Part shown: piece after piece, positions 7,694 to 14,035 of the stretch
Layout: each line of letters begins with the position of its first letter
Position numbering within the stretch: position 1 is the first letter of the stretch
Notes under the pieces: generated by a model
Databases searched by the model: none
What the model was told of the DNA's origin: nothing
What the model saw: only the letters and a program-made list of their open reading frames with translations
Assembly: GCA_019634045.1 (NCBI GenBank)
Contig: JAHQWA010000063.1
Span: forward strand, 1 to 35,016
Length of the DNA stretch: 35,016 bases
Origin: Saprospiraceae bacterium
GTDB lineage: Bacteria; Bacteroidota; Bacteroidia; Chitinophagales; Saprospiraceae
Direction of reading: 5' to 3'
Made by a program: the position numbers and the translations under genes

Positions 7694-8063
7694 ATTTTTT
7701 CACAATAATTCATGGATATCTTTCAAAAGTAGATTTTTGCAAAAAGTTGGGTAAAGGATAGTAGGGGTTCAATTTTTCGCTTATGGAATTGAACCAGCCA
7801 TAAAAACAAATATGATCGCTTTGAGATGAAAAAAGTAGCTTACTATGAGGGCGTCGGTAAGACTATTGCATCTACCAATTGATGCAACTTTGTTCCCCAA
7901 ATATTGTTTTTGGTCCTGTATCCCTCTAGCAATATCTTTGGCGCGTATTCAACATTAATTTACTTACATTTGTATAACTTTAGAAAGCTAGCTAACTAGG
8001 CAGGAAATACACTGATAACATTACCTCCGTTTTTCCGTTTATAGCTATTGAAAACCTTAAGAA
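7694..8063. other. Intergenic region upstream of the S41 protease gene
   Basis: No coding frame is visible. Plus-strand TAnnTTTG boxes occur at 7933-7940 (TATCTTTG) and 7965-7972 (TACATTTG). Nothing else structured stands out. Confidence 0.4.
7909..7940 (+). promoter_or_regulatory. Probable promoter of the S41 protease gene
   Basis: TTTG (7909-7912), a 20-base spacer and TATCTTTG (7933-7940). Transcription from about 7947 would give a leader near 117 bases. The second box at 7965-7972 lacks a -33 partner at the right distance. Confidence 0.5.
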
Positions 8064-9740
8064 ATGCCTGAATATAGACCGAATACAAAGAGATGGAGTA
8101 CTTGGCTTCCATTACTACTAGCGCTTGCACTTGTGCTGGGGATGTTGATTGGTATGGAGTTGCAAACGGTAACCCCGACAGTAGTAATCAGTGATGCCAC
8201 GACGAGCGGTGGTCCAAGTTATGGACAAGGTAAAATCGAGGAGTTGATTCGGTATATAGAAGCTAAATATGTCGATGAGGTAGATAGAGAAAAACTGATC
8301 CAAGAAGCCATTGACAATATCTTAGAAAACCTAGATCCCCATTCTAACTACATTTCCGCAGCGCAACTCAAAGATGTAAATGATCAACTTGAGGGCAACT
8401 TCGACGGTATTGGAGTAGAGTTTTTGATCGTCGAAGATACAGTAGTGGTTGTAGCTGCTATGGCAGGTGGGCCCTCAGAATCCGTCGGTATATTGGCAGG
8501 AGACAAGATCGTGGAAGTGGAAGGTAAGCCCATTGCGGGGAAAGAAAAGAGCAATCGAGATATCGTCAACCTACTGAAAGGGGAGAAGGGCTCAGCCGTA
8601 AGCATTGGTGTCCTGCGCGGTAGCAACCCTATCGTTCAGAACTTTAGTATTGTGCGAGACGAGATTCCTATGCACAGTGTAGACGTGTCTTATATGGCTG
8701 ATCAGAAAACGGGATATATCAAACTAAATCGGTTCAGCGCGACTACCTACGAGGAATTTATGAAAGGAGTGGAGAAGATGATCGAAGAAGACGAAATGGA
8801 AGACCTGATCATCGATTTGCGGCACAATCCTGGAGGGTATCTTAAACAAGCTACTAATATTTTAAGCCAACTTTTTAAAGACAAAGAAAAGCTATTGGTG
8901 TATACCAAAGGCCGTTCGGTCAACCGAGATGAGTATGAATCCACAGGGCGACCTTTCTTTGATATTGGAGATATCACAGTACTCATTGATGAAGGATCTG
9001 CTTCGGCTAGTGAGATTCTCGCCGGGGCTGTCCAAGATCATGATCGCGGCGTGATTCTTGGCCGCCGCTCTTTTGGCAAGGGCTTGGTTCAGGAGCAATA
9101 TAAGTTGCGAGATGGTTCAGCGCTACGATTAACAGTGGCTCGCTATTATACACCATCGGGGCGTTCCATACAAAAGCCCTATGAAGATGCGAAGGAGTAT
9201 GATAATGATATGCAAGAACGCTATGAATCAGGAGAATTATCCAATGAGGAGAAGATTGCCATTGGTGATACCACCGAATATTACACAGCGAATGGCAATG
9301 TAGTGTATGGTGGGGGAGGGATTTATCCTGATGTTTTTGTCGCCATTGACACGATCCTGCTTAACAAGACCTATATCGGCTTGCGACAGCATGCCTCGCA
9401 GTTCGCTTTCAGATACTTCGAAACCCACCCAGAATTAAAGAATTCCGAATTTAACCAATTGGATCGCTTTAAGACGGAATATGATGTTGACAATGAGGTG
9501 CTCAACGAATTTCTGGCTTATGCGAAGGAAAAAGGGTTTGAAGCTAACAGCAAGGAATACCGCCCGGTAATTCCCGAGATTAAGCGTTTGCTAAAGGCTA
9601 GACTGGCCAAGCACCTCTTTGGTGACGAAGGATTCTACAGTACTTGGAATGATGGTGACCCGATGGTTAGAAAGGCACTAGAAGTATTGCAATTGTCTGA
9701 TCCAGTGACCATTACCAAAGAGGAACAAGAAAAGAAATAG
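8064..9740 (+). CDS. C-terminal processing peptidase, S41 family (CtpA-like)
   Basis: 558 residues. One membrane helix at about 14-32 (LPLLLALALVLGMLIGM) anchors or exports the enzyme to the periplasm. A PDZ domain spans about 110-195 (GNFDGIGVEF, AGDKIVEVEGKPIAG). The S41 catalytic core spans about 205-400. Catalytic Ser314 lies in DEGSASASEILAGA and Lys339 in RRSFGKGLVQ, spaced 25 apart as in E. coli Prc/CtpA. The substrate-contacting segments DLRHNPGGYL and RYYTPSGRSIQKPY are also present. The C-terminal 160 residues form the helical extension usual in Bacteroidota homologues. Such enzymes trim or degrade periplasmic proteins. The next gene begins 49 bases downstream without a terminator, so co-transcription is likely. 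Confidence 0.93.
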   Translation: MPEYRPNTKRWSTWLPLLLALALVLGMLIGMELQTVTPTVVISDATTSGGPSYGQGKIEELIRYIEAKYVDEVDREKLIQEAIDNILENLDPHSNYISAAQLKDVNDQLEGNFDGIGVEFLIVEDTVVVVAAMAGGPSESVGILAGDKIVEVEGKPIAGKEKSNRDIVNLLKGEKGSAVSIGVLRGSNPIVQNFSIVRDEIPMHSVDVSYMADQKTGYIKLNRFSATTYEEFMKGVEKMIEEDEMEDLIIDLRHNPGGYLKQATNILSQLFKDKEKLLVYTKGRSVNRDEYESTGRPFFDIGDITVLIDEGSASASEILAGAVQDHDRGVILGRRSFGKGLVQEQYKLRDGSALRLTVARYYTPSGRSIQKPYEDAKEYDNDMQERYESGELSNEEKIAIGDTTEYYTANGNVVYGGGGIYPDVFVAIDTILLNKTYIGLRQHASQFAFRYFETHPELKNSEFNQLDRFKTEYDVDNEVLNEFLAYAKEKGFEANSKEYRPVIPEIKRLLKARLAKHLFGDEGFYSTWNDGDPMVRKALEVLQLSDPVTITKEEQEKK

Positions 9741-9789
9741 GAAAACTTTAAACTGGAACCATTCTTAATCGATTCCTGTTCCTTTCAAC

Positions 9790-10755
9790 ATGAAGAGCAA
9801 GATAATCGAGAAAATTATCCATAAATCAGGCATTCCTCATCTCTTAGATCTACTAGCCGAAGACCTCTCTCCCTCTGAATGGCAGAGCCTTCTTCTCGCC
9901 ATTGCCTCCCGCCGCGCCGCTAAACGATCCCCTGCTCAAGTGCTGGAGCAATATCAATCCAGCCGCTTCGTACATCCGGTCAGAGGAGTACCAAAAGCCC
10001 AATTTCAAATTTTCGAAGAATGGGCGATGCAGCAGCTCCCCACGGAGTTCGAAAGCTTATTACTTTCCCCCCTCACTCCCTTGGCTACCTGCTCAAGTGT
10101 CGCTACCGTACATCAAAATAAGGTGCTAGGGGCGCATCGCAACTTGGAAGTCGTCGCTGATGCTACTAATGTGCTGGCCCTGGAAGCCAGCTTGCGCCGA
10201 AAATTACTGCTCGCCAAAAAACCGAAGAACCCACAACAAGTTCATTTGGCCACTAGCCATCGCCACGTCCGAGCGCAAGCTCTAGCCATGGAAGGGTTTA
10301 CGGCTCATTTCCAAATTCAATGTATGATTAGTGCCGGTCGAGACGAAGGGAATTGGCGGTTTGAAGAAAAAACCTTGTATCGGCATTTGACGTATTATCT
10401 GCGCCTATTGAGTGACGGTCCTTTTCAGGTAAGTCAAGAACAGTTGGAGGTAGCCTTGACGGTGCTGTCCGATGCCTTTCAGCCCACCTTAGAACGGCTA
10501 CAGGAAAAGGTGCAGCAAGAATTCCCAAGCGTGAAGATCCGTTTGGCCCCGGAGCGAACGACGGGCCGCAATTATTACAAGGTATGCTGTTTCTACATCT
10601 ACACGCACTTGGAAAACGGACAAGCTATTCCATTTTGCGATGGTGGTTTCACCGATTGGACCCAACAATTCCTCGGTAACCGTAAGGAACGATTGCTTAG
10701 TAGCGGCTTTGGATCAGAATTGTGGTTACGCCTGGTTAAGGAAGCCACCCAATAA
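9790..10755 (+). CDS. Uncharacterised protein (321 aa), possibly of class II aminoacyl-tRNA-synthetase-like fold
   Basis: No signal peptide or membrane helix is present, so it is cytoplasmic. The N-terminal third is helical (IPHLLDLLAEDLSPSEWQSL, SRRAAKRSPAQVLEQYQ). A central segment (LLSPLTPLATCSSVATVHQN, then NLEVVADATNVLALEASLRR) and the C terminus (SSGFGSELWLRLVKEA) faintly recall the core strands and motif 3 of class II synthetase-like folds such as HisZ. That comparison is only by eye and is weak. Another Gly/aromatic-rich stretch is GNRKERLLSSGFG. The gene lies 49 bases after the S41 protease and may be in its transcript, though no functional link is evident. Confidence 0.7.
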   Translation: MKSKIIEKIIHKSGIPHLLDLLAEDLSPSEWQSLLLAIASRRAAKRSPAQVLEQYQSSRFVHPVRGVPKAQFQIFEEWAMQQLPTEFESLLLSPLTPLATCSSVATVHQNKVLGAHRNLEVVADATNVLALEASLRRKLLLAKKPKNPQQVHLATSHRHVRAQALAMEGFTAHFQIQCMISAGRDEGNWRFEEKTLYRHLTYYLRLLSDGPFQVSQEQLEVALTVLSDAFQPTLERLQEKVQQEFPSVKIRLAPERTTGRNYYKVCCFYIYTHLENGQAIPFCDGGFTDWTQQFLGNRKERLLSSGFGSELWLRLVKEATQ

Positions 10756-10860
10756 GGGTGAGTATCCGCTAATTTCCCAGAAATCAAGGAAGATGTATAA
10801 GCTAAAGTACTAGTTCTTGACTATGTACCGTTATTGGGGTAGGCATATCTAAATTGGCTA

Positions 10861-11514
10861 ATGAAACAGCATTTACTTCATGTATTTTTAGTGCTGTGCT
10901 GTGGAGCCCTTTCCATGGGCATTTGGGATCTCGAATTCTCGGCGCAAGCCTTGCAAGGACAGTTGGAGTGGTTGGGGATGGTACAGTATAGTGTTTTCCT
11001 CATTGCTGCCTTGGCAGTCGTGGCATATTTGCATCCCTTTTTCCGATGGGGAAATATTCCCGCCAAAAGCATTTGGTGGGCAGGAGTCGAACTCTACGCT
11101 ACGCTTGTAACAGCTATTTTGGTTAGCAGACTGATCTTGTTTAGTCTATTTACCCACTTCTATGGCTGGTTGAATGCTTACAGCCTGGTGGGCTTGTTGC
11201 TCTTTCTGGCGGGGCTTACGGCCTATTCTTTTTACTCCATCACCTTTCGACGGCTAAGCGAGCCTCGTCCCCTCTACATTATTTTAATGGCGGCAGGTTT
11301 AGTAATTACCTTGCCCTTAAGTTGGCTTAGCCTTAAAGCATTAGCTTGGCCACCCATTAGTGGTCCCGTGGATCTCTGGAATGCCTTCAGTGTTGGATAC
11401 CCTTTTTTCTGGCTTTGTGCTGTTTTTGGTGGGCTGGGTTGGCTCACTATTCATCGAATCAAGGCCAATGTTGGGGAAACGATTAACGCGGAGATCTTGG
11501 ACGATGGCCTATAA
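10861..11514 (+). CDS. Integral membrane protein of unknown function (217 aa)
   Basis: About six hydrophobic helices are visible: LLHVFLVLCCGALSMGIW, YSVFLIAALAVVAYLHPFF, ELYATLVTAILVSRLILFSL, AYSLVGLLLFLAGLTAYSFY, LYIILMAAGLVITLPLSWLS and PFFWLCAVFGGLGWLTI. A short cytoplasmic tail follows. No catalytic or transport signature is recognised. It starts 105 bases after the previous gene and is followed at once by a hairpin terminator. Confidence 0.75.
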   Translation: MKQHLLHVFLVLCCGALSMGIWDLEFSAQALQGQLEWLGMVQYSVFLIAALAVVAYLHPFFRWGNIPAKSIWWAGVELYATLVTAILVSRLILFSLFTHFYGWLNAYSLVGLLLFLAGLTAYSFYSITFRRLSEPRPLYIILMAAGLVITLPLSWLSLKALAWPPISGPVDLWNAFSVGYPFFWLCAVFGGLGWLTIHRIKANVGETINAEILDDGL

Positions 11515-11547
11515 AAAAATGCCGAGGTCTGATCACCCCGGCATTTT
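11515..11547 (+). terminator. Terminator after the membrane-protein gene
   Basis: AAAATGCCG (11516-11524) pairs with CGGCATTTT, with an internal AGGT/CCCC region that partly pairs. It begins directly after the TAA stop and ends in a T run. Confidence 0.7.
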
Positions 11548-11643
11548 GAATCATATTGGCTCAGACTACTTTTCTCGCCAATTGTGCAAACGAATATGGT
11601 TTCTGAATCATGGGATTATGCTTATGTACAGCTGCTTACCGAC

Positions 11644-11692
11644 ATAGGGATTGTGATGGTATGAACTGTATTTTATCCTATTCTATCCCTAT
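11644..11692. promoter_or_regulatory. Inverted repeat upstream of the ECF sigma gene
   Basis: ATAGGGAT (11644-11651) is matched perfectly by ATCCCTAT (11685-11692), 33 bases apart, about 120 bases upstream of the sigma gene. It could be a regulator site or a leader hairpin. No clear TAnnTTTG box was found in this intergenic region. Confidence 0.3.
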
Positions 11693-11808
11693 AAGTGGGG
11701 TATCGCTGCTTTGTACTCTATTTTTTTTATGTTTTTTTAGTTTTCTTTGAAACTCTTTCCGTAGAAAGTAGTCAAAGCACTAATGTAAACTAATGGCAAG
11801 CATTGAAC

Positions 11809-12381
11809 ATGAGTGACCTTCTATTGTGGAAAAGGTTGAAGTCTGGTGATAAGAAGGCCTTGGAGACAGTCTATCTCCAAGAGGTGAACTTTCTATTGGG
11901 CTACGGTAAGAAGATTAGTTCCAATGGTCCCCTTGTCGAAGATTGTGTGCAAGACCTTTTTGTGGAACTATGGCGGAACCGCGAAGGCGTGAGCAATACG
12001 GATTCTATTCGTAGGTACTTGATTGTCTCTTTACGGCGAAAGATCATCAGGAGAATTGGTAAAACCCAAAAAGTCCAATCCGATAAGGTCCCTGAAGAGG
12101 TAGACTTTGAAGCGGAGTTATCCATTGATACGAAGCTCATAGCCCAGGAACTTTCTGCCGCACAAGCTGCGCAACTGAAAACTGCCTTTTCCCAATTGAG
12201 TAGCCGCCAGCAGGAGGCCATTTACCTAAAATATTACAGTGGGATGGATTATAAGGACATTGCGGAGGTGATGGATATCAACTATCAATCAGTTCGAAAT
12301 CTCATCTTTAATGCCCTGGGCAAGCTTAGAAAATACCTTACGAGCTTACTATTGATCATTTTTTATGCATTTTTCTCATGA
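11809..12381 (+). CDS. ECF-type RNA polymerase sigma factor
   Basis: 190 residues from the ATG at 11809; a TTG six bases earlier is possible but less likely. Sigma region 2 includes VEDCVQDLFVELWRNREG and DSIRRYLIVSLRRKIIR. Region 4 includes FSQLSSRQQEAIYLKYYSGM, DYKDIAEVMDINYQSVRNLI and FNALGKLRKYL. It is the standard Bacteroidota ECF form paired with FecR. The last 14 residues (LTSLLLIIFYAFFS) are a strongly hydrophobic tail that most soluble sigma factors lack. It may be membrane-associated or simply an extension read through hairpin sequence, since the stop codon lies inside a long hairpin. It heads the protease/FecR/receptor cassette and presumably activates it. Confidence 0.93.
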   Translation: MSDLLLWKRLKSGDKKALETVYLQEVNFLLGYGKKISSNGPLVEDCVQDLFVELWRNREGVSNTDSIRRYLIVSLRRKIIRRIGKTQKVQSDKVPEEVDFEAELSIDTKLIAQELSAAQAAQLKTAFSQLSSRQQEAIYLKYYSGMDYKDIAEVMDINYQSVRNLIFNALGKLRKYLTSLLLIIFYAFFS

Positions 12382-12401
12382 AAGCATGAGTACAAAAATG
12401 C
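12367..12401 (+). terminator. Long hairpin spanning the sigma-factor stop codon
   Basis: GCATTTTT (12367-12374) pairs with AAAAATGC (12394-12401), and immediately inside it CTCATG (12375-12380) pairs with CATGAG (12385-12390) around the tetraloop AAAG, with only TAC unpaired. The TGA stop (12379-12381) lies in the upper stem. TTTT follows. It may be a partial terminator or an RNA-processing barrier that separates sigma expression from the downstream genes. Confidence 0.55.
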
Positions 12402-12443
12402 TTTTGCAGCCTTATGCCTATAAAGGAATAAAATTAGGCAAGT

Positions 12444-12920
12444 ATGCAAAGGACAATAAGACCACTGATTTATGGCACCCTCTGTTGTTGGTTGGGACTC
12501 AGTGCTTGCGAGAAAGAGCAAGCGGAACCTTCTAAAGTAGATGAAGACCTACAACCATACTTTGAACGCTTTGATGTGGAAGCTCGGGCGAGAGGCTTAG
12601 ATTTTAGCTTAGAAATGGAGGAGTTGGAGGCGGATATCCTCGGTATTGATCAAGATGGAGTCCTGGGGCAGTGTCATTATAGTGATCAAGCCCCTAATAT
12701 CGTTGAGGTAGATGATCAATTTTGGGCTAGAGCAACAGATTTAGAGAAAGAGTATGTTGTGTTTCATGAACTTGGGCATTGTGTCCTCGGCAAAGATCAT
12801 AACGATGATAGAAATACGGATGGTACCTGTAGTAGTATAATGCAGAGTGGACTGACAAGCTGCAGAGTGACCTACAATTCTAGCAACCGGGAGTCATATC
12901 TCGATGAATTATTTGAATAA
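12444..12920 (+). CDS. Putative zinc metallopeptidase lipoprotein
   Basis: 158 residues. A lipoprotein signal ends in the lipobox LSAC with Cys22, so the protein is membrane-anchored. The active-site-like motif is FHELGHCVLGKDHND: His108, Glu109, His112 and a third His119. This is HExxH followed by six residues and His, one residue longer than the classic metzincin HExxHxxGxxH. Met133 in SIMQSG lies 14 residues later, where a Met-turn would be expected. Cys139-141 and other cysteines may form disulphides. Bacteroidota lipoproteins with HELGHCVLG-type motifs are known to me as a recurrent uncharacterised group. It sits 62 bases after the sigma gene and 90 before fecR, so it is likely part of that cassette. 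Substrate unknown. Confidence 0.75.
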   Translation: MQRTIRPLIYGTLCCWLGLSACEKEQAEPSKVDEDLQPYFERFDVEARARGLDFSLEMEELEADILGIDQDGVLGQCHYSDQAPNIVEVDDQFWARATDLEKEYVVFHELGHCVLGKDHNDDRNTDGTCSSIMQSGLTSCRVTYNSSNRESYLDELFE

Positions 12921-13010
12921 GCGTAATAGGCGGTTGATCCCAGTTTTACAACCGGCTTGATAAGATATTTTCTCCGGCGAAAAAAAAGTCGAAGAACCTA
13001 AGAAATTATT

Positions 13011-14000
13011 ATGAGTCAAGATTATACCAAATACGATGCGGTGGAACTAGCAGGAGATGCTTGGTTCATGCAGTGGGTCGTTGAGGATGATCCTGAGGCT
13101 AATCAATTTTGGCAAGATTGGCTCAAGGCGCATCCCGATCGGCAATCCACTGTGGATGAGGCTAGCCGCTTGGTTAAAGCTATTTCTTTTAAAGAAACTC
13201 CTGCTGAAGAAAACACCATACAACGCCTATGGCAAAACATTGACACCTTAACAGAAGAAACCCCTGTTATTACTAAACCTGCAAAATCAGGCATGATTCG
13301 ATGGTTGGGCTATGTGGCCGCCGCAGCCAGTGTTGCCTTGGTCCTCTTTTTTGTTTTCGGGCGCGGAGCAACCACTGTAGTGGCCGAATATGCTGAGCAA
13401 AGGACCATTCTACTGCCGGATGATTCAGAAGTAAAACTGAATGCCGGGACGACGATTTCCTTTGATGAGAAAAAGTGGGAGGAAGAACGAATTGTGCATT
13501 TGGATGGGGAAGCTTTCTTTCAAGTGAAAAAGGGGCAAACCTTCAGCGTACATACCGATCGGGGAACGGTCGAGGTGCTCGGAACAAGCTTTAATGTGAA
13601 CACCCACGATGGTCGTTTTGATGTAGCCTGCTACACGGGACAAGTGCAGGTGGCAAGCAAGGAGTTACTTGATACGTCAGCGATCCTTGATCCAGGAGAC
13701 AGACTTCGCCTAGATCGAGACCAGCAGCAAATGCAGGCGGATACCTTTGATCTCCAGCGAGCCTATTGGGTGAGTGGTAGTATAGAATTTGAATCTACAG
13801 CGCTATCCGATGTATTTGCAGAGATGGAACGACAATTTGATGTTGAAATTGAGGTGCGAGAATCTAGGATACTAGCGGAATCCTACACCGGTTTCTTGGT
13901 GAAAGGAAACCTAGATAGTACCCTGTATGCAGTGTGCTGGCCCAAACAGTTAAAATGGAATAAGGAAACACCTAGACGTATACTCATTGAACAACAGTAG
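13011..14000 (+). CDS. FecR-family anti-sigma factor
   Basis: 329 residues. The N-terminal cytoplasmic part (about 1-95, with WFMQWVVEDDPEANQFWQDW and VDEASRLVKAI) is the sigma-binding region typical of Bacteroidota FecR. One membrane helix lies at about 98-116 (WLGYVAAAASVALVLFFVF). The periplasmic FecR domain spans about 122-215 (AEQRTILLPDDSEVKLNAGT, LDGEAFFQVKKG, VEVLGTSFNVNTH). A DUF4974/STN-like C-terminal domain spans about 258-325 (SGSIEFESTALSDVFAEMER, YTGFLVKGNLDSTL). It relays receptor occupancy to the ECF sigma factor. It precedes the partner receptor by 35 bases. Confidence 0.93.
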   Translation: MSQDYTKYDAVELAGDAWFMQWVVEDDPEANQFWQDWLKAHPDRQSTVDEASRLVKAISFKETPAEENTIQRLWQNIDTLTEETPVITKPAKSGMIRWLGYVAAAASVALVLFFVFGRGATTVVAEYAEQRTILLPDDSEVKLNAGTTISFDEKKWEEERIVHLDGEAFFQVKKGQTFSVHTDRGTVEVLGTSFNVNTHDGRFDVACYTGQVQVASKELLDTSAILDPGDRLRLDRDQQQMQADTFDLQRAYWVSGSIEFESTALSDVFAEMERQFDVEIEVRESRILAESYTGFLVKGNLDSTLYAVCWPKQLKWNKETPRRILIEQQ

Positions 14001-14035
14001 AGATACTGACTTAATAAACCTGTAATTGAAGCCAT

